Shown here piece after piece: positions 1 to 7,172 of a DNA stretch of 42,432 nt. Below the pieces are notes generated by a model. That model ran no database searches and was not told the origin of the DNA. It was given only the letters and a program-made list of their open reading frames with translations. The first letter of the stretch is position 1. Each line of letters opens with the position of its first letter. Source of the DNA: a virus; IMG/VR virus record IMGVR_UViG_3300028840_003441, positions 1 through 42,432 of that record; one strand, given 5' to 3'. Made by a program: the position numbers and the translations under genes.

Positions 1-144
1 AGGCGGAAATAGTGAAAATCCGTGGTTTCACATAGACGAGTACAAAAAGCCCGCTATCGTTTCCGTCAAAGCCATCGGCGAAGGTTTCAACCTGCAGCGG
101 TACAGTAAAAATCTCGTGCTTAACTGCTTGCCTTTGGGCTCGGC
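1..144. repeat. terminal direct repeat, left copy
   Basis: These 144 bases are identical to the last 144 bases of the window, and the match starts exactly at base 1. Joining the two copies restores one uninterrupted helicase reading frame. The contig is therefore closed: a circular or circularly permuted genome, or one with a short direct terminal repeat. The repeat lies wholly inside a coding region, which favours an arbitrary assembly break over a true physical end. Confidence 0.97.
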
Positions 145-352
145 ATGGGAACAGATGATCGGCCGCACGCATCGCCAGGGACAAAAAGCGGACAATGTCC
201 ACGTCGAAGTTTTGATCACTGCAGAGGAGCAACGCGCGGGATTCTGGCAAGCGGTGAAGGACGCGCACTATGTGCAGGACACGACCGGGCAACGGCAAAA
301 GCTTTGCTATGCCGACATCGTAGAAAAGGAAGCCTCATGGCCTACGCACTAA
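2..352 (+). CDS. SF2/SNF2-like helicase, C-terminal part
   Basis: This is the 3' part of the helicase whose 5' part begins at 40979; the reading frame is continuous when the 144-base terminal repeat is overlapped, giving about 553 residues in total. The segment holds helicase motif V (the stretch AIGEGFNLQ) and a clear motif VI, QMIGRTHRQGQ, whose RTHRQGQ form with its arginine finger is typical of SNF2-type ATPases. It is the RecA-like second lobe that couples ATP hydrolysis to movement on double-stranded DNA. The stop codon lies inside the next gene, which starts 16 bases earlier in another frame. A role in replication or recombination is inferred from the neighbouring SSB-like, nuclease and polymerase genes. 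Confidence 0.9.
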   Translation, partial: GGNSENPWFHIDEYKKPAIVSVKAIGEGFNLQRYSKNLVLNCLPLGSAWEQMIGRTHRQGQKADNVHVEVLITAEEQRAGFWQAVKDAHYVQDTTGQRQKLCYADIVEKEASWPTH

Positions 353-573
353 AAGACATAGACACCGGCCTTTACTTCGACGGTTGCGGGACTCTCGCTT
401 CGCTTTTGAACGCCAAGCTTTACCGATATTGGGCGGACTGCCCCACGAACGTGACAGTTGACGAAGAAGCGCTCAAGATACATGTAAGTCAAGACGCTTT
501 GCTAGGGCTAGACGAATTTTATTACATAAACAAACAAGGCGAAAAACGCCTCACCATAGTTCAATTGAACTAG
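337..573 (+). CDS. hypothetical protein, 78 aa
   Basis: No family is recognised. The ATG at 337 lies inside the last codons of the helicase gene and is preceded by AAAGGAAG at good spacing, which supports translational coupling and this start over an upstream in-frame alternative. The protein is small and soluble, with no membrane segment or cysteine pair. It contains a fairly acidic middle and aromatic patches (YRYW, FYY). Its position between a helicase and an SSB-like protein suggests membership of the replication operon, but no function can be assigned. Confidence 0.75.
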   Translation: MAYALKDIDTGLYFDGCGTLASLLNAKLYRYWADCPTNVTVDEEALKIHVSQDALLGLDEFYYINKQGEKRLTIVQLN

Positions 574-588
574 AAAGGACCCAAAGAG

Positions 589-1056
589 ATGAGTATTTTT
601 GACAACCTAGATCAAGCGACAGTTTTCGAGAACTCGGTTTACTTCCAACCCGGCACCTACATTGTCGAGATCAACGCGTGCAAGTTCGTGCAAGGCTACA
701 AGGGTGAATCCTTCGTCATCGAGTCCAAAGTCTTGGGCGTGAACAGCGACGAAAGCGACGCGCCCAAAGTGGGCCAAATCGCCGCGCAGGTATGGAACGC
801 ATCCGGCGACAAGCGCGAAATCGCCCGCGCAACGTGGCTCGGCTTCCTTTGCGCCGTCTTCCAAGTGAAAAAGGAAGACTACAACGGCGAGCAATGGAAG
901 AATATCAGCGCCGAGGTCATCGACGACAACAAGCTCAAAGGCATGAAGCTCTTTGTCAGCGTCTTCATGAAAAAGACCAAGGCCGGCGGCGACTTCACCC
1001 AGCACCGGTGGAGCGTGCCCACGCAAGAGCAGCTTGCCGAGCACGGGGTCGAATAA
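589..1056 (+). CDS. SSB-like phage protein, 155 aa
   Basis: The start MSIFDNLDQA, followed by a YFQPGTYIVEI strand, a (F/V)VIESKVLG strand and a C-terminal FTQHRWSVP strand, resembles a widespread phage family of about 150-residue proteins. These are usually unnamed and lie beside RecB/Cas4-like nucleases, helicases and family A polymerases. The beta-rich pattern fits an OB-fold single-stranded-DNA-binding role, but that role is inference. The ATG follows an AAAGGA ribosome-binding site. The final TAA overlaps the next ATG by one base (TAATG). The alternative is a replication accessory protein without ssDNA binding. Confidence 0.6.
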   Translation: MSIFDNLDQATVFENSVYFQPGTYIVEINACKFVQGYKGESFVIESKVLGVNSDESDAPKVGQIAAQVWNASGDKREIARATWLGFLCAVFQVKKEDYNGEQWKNISAEVIDDNKLKGMKLFVSVFMKKTKAGGDFTQHRWSVPTQEQLAEHGVE

Positions 1057-1337
1057 TGGGCGACATAGCAGACGAGCACGCGTGTCGCTTCTTCGATGAG
1101 CTCGGCGAAGGGCGCTATATGGGGCCCCGTCGGAGTAGCGCGCGCGTTGCTCGCGTGCCCTATGTTCGAATTCTGGTCAGAAGAGAGAAGGCCTATTTGA
1201 TTCTTTTTGAGCAACCCGAATCGATTTTCGAGCCGAGCAAAAAAGAACGGCTGCCCAAGGCGGCGTGCAAGCTCGACGAAGACAAGAAAGAGGTTTTCGT
1301 CGTTGAAAGTCTCGCAATCGAGAAAGGGCTCGTGTGA
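1056..1337 (+). CDS. hypothetical protein, 93 aa
   Basis: The protein is not recognised. It starts at an ATG overlapping the previous stop (TAATG) and ends overlapping the following ATG (TGATG), so it sits in a tightly coupled operon. It is a basic/acidic mixed soluble protein with a central hydrophobic strand pair (VPYVRILVRREKAYLILF) and no visible catalytic motif. Longer upstream in-frame codons overlap the SSB-like gene and have no better ribosome-binding site, so the short form is preferred. Confidence 0.7.
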   Translation: MGDIADEHACRFFDELGEGRYMGPRRSSARVARVPYVRILVRREKAYLILFEQPESIFEPSKKERLPKAACKLDEDKKEVFVVESLAIEKGLV

Positions 1338-1543
1338 TGGCACTCTTCAAGGCGCTGACGAAAAGGGAACTTTGGGAGTCTTTCAAGAAGAAGGCCGCCG
1401 ATCTCTACAATGAAAGGGGCCCCGAATACAGCCCCGCGCCAATCTGCGCCTTCCTATTCGACCTAGTAACCGAGCGCGAAGCGGAAATCGAAAAGGCCTT
1501 CAAGGCAATAGAAAAACGACTAGACGAGCACGGTGTCGAATGA
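1337..1543 (+). CDS. hypothetical protein, 68 aa
   Basis: The family is unknown. The ATG overlaps the preceding TGA (TGATG); an in-frame GTG directly before it is a less likely start. The C-terminal half is a charged helix (EREAEIEKAFKAIEKRLDEHG) likely to form a coiled coil. The last four residues resemble the end of the SSB-like protein upstream (EHGVE in both), a small similarity that may be chance or a trace of duplication. The stop overlaps the methyltransferase start by four bases. Confidence 0.65.
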   Translation: MALFKALTKRELWESFKKKAADLYNERGPEYSPAPICAFLFDLVTEREAEIEKAFKAIEKRLDEHGVE

Positions 1544-2262
1544 AACCGTATTATCAAAATGAGTATTGCACCATATATAACGCGGACGCGCGTGACTGCG
1601 TGAGCAGACTAAGCGACATAGAACTAGTATTGACTGACCCGCCTTACTCTAGCGGCGCGCGTCGCGACGCATCGAAAAGCGCGCGTGGGGCAATGCTGCG
1701 TGGTGCCGCGCACAAGGAGAATTGGTTTTCTCATGACAATATGACGTCATGGGGTTTTCAATGGTTCTTACGCTCTTTTTTGTCGGCACTAATGCCTAAA
1801 GTGTCGTTAGGCGCTCACTTTTATGTGTTCACGGATTGGAGAATGACACCCACTGTATATGGTCTACTAGAATCCGTTAACTTACGCGTGAACCATTGTT
1901 TAGTATGGGATAAAAAAGTTTTTGGTATGGGCTCAAATTGGAGAAACCAACACGAAAACATTGTCTTCGCTTCGCTAGGTAAACCGCGTGCGATGGCGCA
2001 CCGTAACAGGGGCACCGTGCTAGGCTTCAAGGGCGTGCATCACGCAAAAAAGCAGCATCCAACAGAAAAGCCGATAGATTTACTTTTTGACATCGTACAA
2101 GCTACGGGCATGAACAACATTCTAGACCCTTTCATGGGTGTAGGTTCTACGCTTGTGGCATCTATGATATTAAAAAAGCGAGTTGTTGGCATCGACTTGA
2201 GCGAGCCTTACTGTGAAATAGCAGCGAATCGCCTTGAAGACGTACGAACTAAACTTGCATGA
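1540..2262 (+). CDS. DNA methyltransferase (N6-adenine/N4-cytosine type)
   Basis: This is an S-adenosylmethionine-dependent DNA amino-methyltransferase. The catalytic motif TDPPY lies at residues 32-36, a conserved HPTEKP at 173-178, and the AdoMet-binding motif DPFMGVGST at 196-204. DPPY preceding the FxGxG motif indicates the beta class. At 240 residues it is compact but complete. No restriction endonuclease lies beside it, so it is an orphan enzyme, probably protecting phage DNA from host restriction; the target sequence cannot be read from the gene. The gene is richer in CTA, ATA and other A/T-ending codons than the polymerase that follows, which suggests separate acquisition. It overlaps the previous gene by four bases. 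Confidence 0.93.
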   Translation: MKPYYQNEYCTIYNADARDCVSRLSDIELVLTDPPYSSGARRDASKSARGAMLRGAAHKENWFSHDNMTSWGFQWFLRSFLSALMPKVSLGAHFYVFTDWRMTPTVYGLLESVNLRVNHCLVWDKKVFGMGSNWRNQHENIVFASLGKPRAMAHRNRGTVLGFKGVHHAKKQHPTEKPIDLLFDIVQATGMNNILDPFMGVGSTLVASMILKKRVVGIDLSEPYCEIAANRLEDVRTKLA

Positions 2263-2273
2263 AAGGAGACAAA

Positions 2274-4193
2274 GTGAAAACGACAGCGATCGACAACGAA
2301 ACCTTTCTAATCACGCGACAGCGCCCGCTACCGACCGTCGTGTCGATCGCTGCATTCGATGGCGAGCGTTGCGACCTACGAACCAACGATTTTGAAACCT
2401 ATCAGTGGCTAATTGACACGCTACAAGACAAGGAAATCGGGTTCGTAGGTCACAACATTGCCTACGACTTCGGCACGATCGCGGCCACGTGGCCGCAAAC
2501 GTTGCCGCACATCTTCCGAGCCTACGAGCAAGGGCGCGTGACCGATACCGGGATACGTCAACAGCTCTTTGACATCGCCTTCGGCCGCGTGTTCGCTGAC
2601 GACAAATTGGCCGCCTATTCGCTGGCGAGTCTCTATGAGAAGATTTTCGACAAACAACTCCCGAACAAACACAGCATTTTAGACGACCCGAGCAACCCGC
2701 GCTACAACTACGGCAAGCTCTACAAAGTACCGCTCTCGGAGTGGCCGAAAGAGTCGATCGAGTATGCGGAAAAAGACGCGATCGTCACGTGGGAAATTTG
2801 GAACGAACAAAACAAAGTTGCCGACCTCCTACGCGATGACGCCTTCCAAGCCTATTCCGCCTTTTGCTTGTCCCTGATTTCCGCGTATGGCATGAAAACG
2901 GACCCTGTTCAGACCGAGCGCCTGCGCGCGAGCATGGAAAGCAAAATGAAGGAGCTCGAGCCCGAGCTCATCGACGCGGGCTTGCTCGAGTGGGACAAGC
3001 GAAACCAAAAATTCATCAAAAAGCAACAGCCCGCGCGCGAGCGCATTGTCGCGGCTTGTGAAGCTCGCGGCGTCAAGCCCCTCTTGACGAAGAAAAAACA
3101 GATTCAGATCGACAAAGCCGCTTGCTACTTTTCACAAGACGAAGTCATGCTCAAGCGGGCGAAGTACTCGACGTGCGAGAAGATTCTCAGCACCTACGTC
3201 TCGTTCATTGAGAAGGGGTATGTGTTGCCCGTGACGACCCGCTTTCACTTGGCCGCCACGGGGCGCACGACGTCGAGCGGGCCCCGCCTTCCCTTGGTAG
3301 GCGGGAACCTTCAAAATCAACCGCGTGGGGGCGGTCCCGATGCCGACATTTTGCCCTTTGGCAATACGCCGCGCGAGTGCTTCATTCCCCGCCCTGGTAA
3401 GGTGTACCTAGCGGGCGATTTCTCGGGCGCGGAGCTCCACGCCTTGGCGCAGGTCTGCAAATACAAGCTCGGATACTCCGTGCTCGGCGACGCGCTGCTC
3501 GCCGGTAAAGACGTTCACTTGCTCGTTGCCGGCAAGGCCCTTGACATGCCCTACGATGACGCGCTCGAGCGTTACAAGGCCGGCGACAAAGAGGTCAAGC
3601 AGGCGCGGCAAGACGCGAAGCCCGTCAACTTCGGCATGGCGGGCGGTATGGGCCCCGCAACTTTTATCAAGATTCGGTTGAAAGACGGGCAGTTTTGGAC
3701 GTACGAGAAAACGGTCAAGCTCAAAAACGCTTGGCTCGAAGCATTCCCCGAAATGACGGACTACTTCAAAGCCTGTCAAAAGGAACTTGGCCCGACCGAG
3801 TCTTCGACCGTCGAGTTTTTCTATACCAAGCGCCTGCGCAAAATCCGCGGCTTCTCAACAATGTGTAACGGATGGTTCCAAGCTTTGACCGCGGACGGCG
3901 CGAAGATGGCGATCAACGAAGTAATACGGCGTTGCTACATTGACCCGCAAAGCGCTTTGTATGGTTGCCGCCCTGTCAACTTCGTTCATGACGAGCTGAT
4001 TTTGGAAGTTCCCGACGACCCGACGAAGTGGCAAGCGATCGCGGACGAATTCGCCGAAACGATGGCGCATGAGTTCAACAAAGTGGTTCCGGACTATCCG
4101 ACGAAGGTCGACGCGGTTCTAATGCGTCGATGGTCGAAGGCCGCCGAGCCCACTTTCGACAACGAAGGGCGGTTGATACCGTGGTCAGACTAG
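2274..4193 (+). CDS. family A DNA polymerase with 3'-5' exonuclease
   Basis: This is the replicative DNA polymerase, 639 residues from the GTG at 2274. That start is chosen because AAAGGAGA lies directly before it; an ATG five codons upstream would place the ribosome-binding site inside the gene. Exonuclease motifs are all present: DNE at 7-9, NIAYD at about 60-64, and YAEKD at 164-168. Polymerase motif A reads DFSGAEL (metal ligand Asp near 382), motif B RQDAKPVNFG (Arg near 445, Lys near 449), and motif C VHDE (Asp and Glu near 573-574). Motif B has Phe-Gly in place of the usual Tyr-Gly, as in other divergent phage enzymes. It acts with the primase-helicase, SF2 helicase and SSB-like protein encoded here. 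Confidence 0.96.
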   Translation: MKTTAIDNETFLITRQRPLPTVVSIAAFDGERCDLRTNDFETYQWLIDTLQDKEIGFVGHNIAYDFGTIAATWPQTLPHIFRAYEQGRVTDTGIRQQLFDIAFGRVFADDKLAAYSLASLYEKIFDKQLPNKHSILDDPSNPRYNYGKLYKVPLSEWPKESIEYAEKDAIVTWEIWNEQNKVADLLRDDAFQAYSAFCLSLISAYGMKTDPVQTERLRASMESKMKELEPELIDAGLLEWDKRNQKFIKKQQPARERIVAACEARGVKPLLTKKKQIQIDKAACYFSQDEVMLKRAKYSTCEKILSTYVSFIEKGYVLPVTTRFHLAATGRTTSSGPRLPLVGGNLQNQPRGGGPDADILPFGNTPRECFIPRPGKVYLAGDFSGAELHALAQVCKYKLGYSVLGDALLAGKDVHLLVAGKALDMPYDDALERYKAGDKEVKQARQDAKPVNFGMAGGMGPATFIKIRLKDGQFWTYEKTVKLKNAWLEAFPEMTDYFKACQKELGPTESSTVEFFYTKRLRKIRGFSTMCNGWFQALTADGAKMAINEVIRRCYIDPQSALYGCRPVNFVHDELILEVPDDPTKWQAIADEFAETMAHEFNKVVPDYPTKVDAVLMRRWSKAAEPTFDNEGRLIPWSD

Positions 4194-4342
4194 AACGCCC
4201 GATAAAAGTACCGCCGCCGAAAAAGCAAAAGAGCAAAGAGTGGGTTTGCTCATACTGCGATGCGCTCAACAGTCACGAGTCACGAGCCGAGCCCTTGACT
4301 AGGTGCTCGAATTGCGGGGCGCCTCGATTGAAGGGAGACTGA
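4181..4342 (+). CDS. small RanBP2-like zinc-finger protein, 53 aa
   Basis: This short protein begins at a GTG that overlaps the polymerase end by 13 bases, with GAAGGGCGG eight bases upstream. It has a basic N-terminus rich in Pro and Lys, then a finger of the form W-x-C-x2-C-x3-N-x11-C-x2-C followed by GAPR. That matches the RanBP2-type zinc finger except for a longer central loop. Such fingers bind single-stranded RNA or protein in cellular proteins; the role here is unknown. The four cysteines and tryptophan are the direct evidence. Confidence 0.65.
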   Translation: MVRLERPIKVPPPKKQKSKEWVCSYCDALNSHESRAEPLTRCSNCGAPRLKGD

Positions 4343-4346
4343 TACC

Positions 4347-4616
4347 ATGGAAGGGCTAGAAAACGATTTTCTAACTTGGCTTGCGCTCTCTAAAGCCGAA
4401 ACAGAAACACAACTAGAAATAACTCTAGAAGAGAACTCGCCGGGCGAGCTAGAGTTTTTCCACCACTTCGCGCACGGCGCAACTAATGTACCGCTAAAAG
4501 TAAACAAGTTTTCCTTTACAATCCTGCGCTTTTTGGAGCGCGAACACGTCGAAAAGGGAATTACCTACACCATAATAATGAAAAGCGACGCGGCGCCGCC
4601 CAAGTGGATTCACTAA
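4347..4616 (+). CDS. hypothetical protein, 89 aa
   Basis: The protein is not recognised. The ATG follows AAGGGAGA. It is acidic (an N-terminal EGLENDF helix, then a Glu-rich stretch), with a beta-like C-terminal half ending in KWIH. There are no cysteine pairs or membrane segments. The gene uses many CTA leucine codons, unlike the polymerase, in common with the methyltransferase and several other small genes here. Confidence 0.65.
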   Translation: MEGLENDFLTWLALSKAETETQLEITLEENSPGELEFFHHFAHGATNVPLKVNKFSFTILRFLEREHVEKGITYTIIMKSDAAPPKWIH

Positions 4617-4618
4617 AG

Positions 4619-4975
4619 ATGACTAAAATAACTGACATAGTGACCATTGAATTGACGAAGACGCCCGCGGCGCCCAAAGAGCCGCCTTGGTTCGTCATGG
4701 AAGACGTCTACACCACTATTCTACCTTACGTACTAGAAAGGCGATTGCGCGCGGACGGGTTCAACGACGCGGCCGATTTCGTGGCAACGTGCGCGGAGTC
4801 CTTCACATGCAAAGAGTGTGGAAGTAGTGAGCGCGTAGGCTGCAGCCTAAGAGACAACGAGCCCGCTTTCGTTGTCTTTTGTGTAAGTTGCTCGGGTCAC
4901 GCCGTGCAAGAAGCCTACGAGCGCGAGTGCGAATGGGAAAAACAAAGAGAAAGGTATCTCAAATGTCAAGATTGA
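4619..4975 (+). CDS. zinc-ribbon protein, 118 aa
   Basis: The start is the ATG three bases after the preceding stop; an upstream in-frame GTG would overlap that gene and is less likely. Residues around 67-100 hold two cysteine pairs, CKECGSSERVGC and FCVSC, which form a probable zinc ribbon. The C-terminus is a charged helix. The function is unknown; zinc ribbons of this size in phage early regions often bind nucleic acids or host proteins. It overlaps the RuvC-like gene start by 13 bases. Confidence 0.7.
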   Translation: MTKITDIVTIELTKTPAAPKEPPWFVMEDVYTTILPYVLERRLRADGFNDAADFVATCAESFTCKECGSSERVGCSLRDNEPAFVVFCVSCSGHAVQEAYERECEWEKQRERYLKCQD

Positions 4976-5448
4976 TTGCGATAGACCCGGGCGTCAAAAT
5001 GTGCGGCTTTGCGAAGTTCATAGGTGGAAGGCTAGTAGACGCGGGAGTGCTGCGCGCTACGAAAACCAAAGAGCTAAACGACAAAGCACAATATATGGCT
5101 TACTTGATTACTCAATATATGAGCATAATAGGGGGATACACTCTAGCGATCGAGCGCATGCGCGTCTATAACAAGCTGCAGCAAAAAGGCGATCCAAATG
5201 ACTTACTAGACGTCGCTTACGTGTCTGGGGTCATCGCTGGACGCGTAGCGCGTTACACTCACAAAATACTAACACCCACGGCGCGAGAGTGGAAGGGCAC
5301 GATCGAGAAGCCCATTCACCACGAACGCATAAAAAGAGATTGCCCACAAGCCGAGCCCTTAGCGCAAAAAACCGCCAAAACGTATCGGCATAACGTCTAC
5401 GACGCCATAGGGCTCGGCTTGTGGGCAATAGAAAGGATCGGACGATGA
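4963..5448 (+). CDS. RuvC-like Holliday junction resolvase
   Basis: This is a 161-residue RNase H-fold endonuclease of the RuvC superfamily. IAIDPG carries the first catalytic Asp (residue 8), LAIERM the Glu (residue 64), and YDAIGLGLWA near the C-terminus the last Asp (147). Length and motif spacing match phage RuvC-like resolvases, which cleave branched DNA before packaging. The ATG at 4963 is preceded by GAAAGG and places the IDPG strand at the very N-terminus, as usual; the longer open frame upstream is not needed. It overlaps the zinc-ribbon gene before it and the next gene (ATGA). Confidence 0.87.
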   Translation: MSRLIAIDPGVKMCGFAKFIGGRLVDAGVLRATKTKELNDKAQYMAYLITQYMSIIGGYTLAIERMRVYNKLQQKGDPNDLLDVAYVSGVIAGRVARYTHKILTPTAREWKGTIEKPIHHERIKRDCPQAEPLAQKTAKTYRHNVYDAIGLGLWAIERIGR

Positions 5449-6005
5449 ACGACGAAAAAAGGCCCGTTCAAATAATGCAGCTCGACACGAGCACGGCGAA
5501 GCGCCTTATCAGAAAAGCAATGGAGCAACCGATCGACCTTTTCGGGCACATCGAAGGCCTTGTCGATTGGCTCTACACGAACTTGGTAGAGCACCAAATC
5601 ACGGAATTTACGGACTTGTGGGCAAAGAAAATCGACGCGACCATCGTCAAAAACGAGGGCGACGTCGTGGAGCTCGCTGACTTTCTTTCTACGGCGCAGA
5701 AAAAAGAACTCGCTATAGAGTGGCTAAGCGAAGAAGGTCTTTCTACGGCGCAGAAAAAAGAACTCGCTATAGAGTGGCTAAGCGAAGAAGAAATCAAAAA
5801 ACTTGTCGAGGAATACCTAAGCGAAGACGACGTCGAAGAAATCATCAGCGGCCTAGCTGCGCAAGGCAAAGTGAACCTAATGCGCAAATGGATTGACGAG
5901 CCGACTACAGTTTGCGCGTGGGCCCGACACTTCGACAAAGACACCAAACTACAACTAGTCCACGAGTGGATTGACGAACTGACCAAACAGAAAGGAAAGA
6001 ACTAA
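5445..6005 (+). CDS. acidic helical protein with internal 18-residue duplication
   Basis: The protein is not recognised. It is 186 residues, very rich in Glu, Lys and Leu, and predicted mostly helical. Recurring units ending in EWLSEE, EYLSEDD, KWIDEPT and EWIDELT suggest a helical-repeat architecture of about 18-30 residues. Two consecutive units (LSTAQKKELAIEWLSEE) are identical at protein and DNA level, which indicates a recent tandem duplication. The ATG overlaps the previous TGA. AAAGGA lies 7 bases upstream. There is no enzymatic motif; a protein-binding scaffold role is possible but unproven. Confidence 0.7.
   Translation: MNDEKRPVQIMQLDTSTAKRLIRKAMEQPIDLFGHIEGLVDWLYTNLVEHQITEFTDLWAKKIDATIVKNEGDVVELADFLSTAQKKELAIEWLSEEGLSTAQKKELAIEWLSEEEIKKLVEEYLSEDDVEEIISGLAAQGKVNLMRKWIDEPTTVCAWARHFDKDTKLQLVHEWIDELTKQKGKN
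5684..5790 (+). repeat. two tandem copies of a 53/54-bp unit
   Basis: Bases 5684-5736 and 5738-5790 are identical, at a period of 54 bp, so the reading frame is kept. The perfect identity in a protein with otherwise degenerate repeats points to recent duplication by slippage or recombination. It could also mark a variable site between isolates. Confidence 0.95.
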
Positions 6006-6211
6006 TGTACTGTTACCTATGCGGTAAAAAAGCGCGCATCGCGCAAAAGGTAGTCAGCTATGAAGAAGACGCACCGGAAGCCGTGAGCGTGCACTACACG
6101 CACTGCGAAAGGCAATGGATCATCGATGACAAGGGCATCATAACGGCTTGTGGCACCGTCGAAGCCAAGAAAGGAACACCAAATGCAGATAAAAAAACAC
6201 CCCAAGCCTGA
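6005..6211 (+). CDS. small cysteine-containing protein, 68 aa
   Basis: The ATG overlaps the previous TAA (TAATG). The N-terminus holds MYCYLCGKKA, a CxxC knuckle, and further on a His-Cys (YTHCER) and ACG, which may complete a zinc site. The C-terminal 10 residues run over the start of the following gene, whose ATG lies 29 bases before this stop. The function is unknown; it is one of several zinc-ribbon-like small proteins in this operon. Confidence 0.65.
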   Translation: MYCYLCGKKARIAQKVVSYEEDAPEAVSVHYTHCERQWIIDDKGIITACGTVEAKKGTPNADKKTPQA

Positions 6212-6884
6212 TACCTGCGACGCGATGCGTTGCAAAAAAGCGCCCGTCGAAACGAACGAGCACGGCAAGTTTTGCGCGGCGCACGCTGGCGCCGCGGTCA
6301 AAATTCAAAAGGCGGACGACACCGCGTTGCCTTCCCAAGAGGTGATCGCCGAGCTCGTCACGCCCATCAAAACGGAGTACGACGCCACGAACGCCAAAAT
6401 TGACGGGCTCACAATTCAAAACCAAGCGATGCTCGAGATCGTTTCCGAGATTCTTGTCAAGGTCAAAACCGACTTCAAAGAACTCGAGAAGCAGAGAAAG
6501 AGCGTCACCAAGCCGATGCTCGACGCAAAGAAGCAGGTCGACGCGTGGTTCAAGCCGGCTACGGATGCGCTCAAAGAGTGCGAAACCAAGCTCAAGACGG
6601 CGATTTCTGCATACCTGCAGGAGCAAGAGCGCGCGAAGCTCGCAGCGGTTCAAGAGGGCGATACGGACGCGCTCGCGCGTTCGGAAGCGCCCGAAGTCCC
6701 CGACGGAATCCAAACGCGCGCCCGATGGACTTACGAGATCTATGATGAAAAGCTCTTGCCGCGCGAGTATCTTTGTCCCGACCACGCGGAGATCGGCCGC
6801 GTCGTGAGCGAGTTCAAAGACAATACCGACATTCCGGGCGTCGAAGTGCGGCTCGACACCGGCATCGCCGTTCGCACGGGGTAG
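6183..6884 (+). CDS. coiled-coil early phage protein with N-terminal zinc knuckle
   Basis: This is a 233-residue protein starting at an ATG with AAAGGAA upstream. The N-terminus has C-x4-C-x13-C-x2-H (CDAMRC ... FCAAH), a plausible zinc knuckle. Residues about 75-155 form a long charged helix with the pattern QRKSVTKPMLDAKKQVDAWFKP. This pattern is common in unnamed phage proteins encoded near recombination and replication genes (DUF1351-like in style, not a firm assignment). The C-terminal third is a mixed domain containing RWTYEIYDEKLLP, a motif frequent in the same proteins. A DNA-repair or recombination accessory role is inference from neighbours. Confidence 0.7.
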   Translation: MQIKKHPKPDTCDAMRCKKAPVETNEHGKFCAAHAGAAVKIQKADDTALPSQEVIAELVTPIKTEYDATNAKIDGLTIQNQAMLEIVSEILVKVKTDFKELEKQRKSVTKPMLDAKKQVDAWFKPATDALKECETKLKTAISAYLQEQERAKLAAVQEGDTDALARSEAPEVPDGIQTRARWTYEIYDEKLLPREYLCPDHAEIGRVVSEFKDNTDIPGVEVRLDTGIAVRTG

Positions 6885-6887
6885 ACA

Positions 6888-7172
6888 ATGAAACACGACA
6901 AAGACAAAGCAAAAACGCCTTTCCACCTAATCCCTTTGGATTTCGTGGCGGCGCTCGCGGTCGCCATGGCCGAAGGGCTCAAAGGCACTCGAAAATCGGG
7001 CGATTGGATGCGCTTGAAGTGGGACACCGACACGCGCGACCACTATTATTCTGCGCTCATGCGTCATACTCGGCAAGCGATGGCGGGCACGGTCTCGGAG
7101 CCCCGTGACTGGCTATCGGTCGCGTGTAATGCTATGATCCTTTGGTATCACTCGAAGAAAGGGAAACAATGA
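6888..7172 (+). CDS. dATP/dGTP diphosphohydrolase-like (DUF5664) protein
   Basis: The 94-residue sequence follows the DUF5664 pattern annotated as the dATP/dGTP diphosphohydrolase N-terminal domain: HLIPLDFVAALAVAM, then GDW, Y-x2-AL-x-RH (YYSALMRH), a short loop, and WLSVACNAMIL near the end. Family members are all-helical and probably act on nucleotide pools, but the activity is poorly established. No PurZ-like adenylosuccinate synthetase is present, so a 2-aminoadenine genome is not indicated. The stop overlaps the next ATG (ATGA). Confidence 0.62.
   Translation: MKHDKDKAKTPFHLIPLDFVAALAVAMAEGLKGTRKSGDWMRLKWDTDTRDHYYSALMRHTRQAMAGTVSEPRDWLSVACNAMILWYHSKKGKQ

Noticed and set aside
6138-6926. 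262-codon minus-strand frame opposite the coiled-coil early gene
   Set aside because: The plus-strand gene has a ribosome-binding site, operon spacing and a recognisable pattern; the antisense product has none.
6888-7172. Evidence for a 2-aminoadenine (Z) genome
   Set aside because: Only a DUF5664-like protein and a family A polymerase are present; no PurZ-like synthetase was found.
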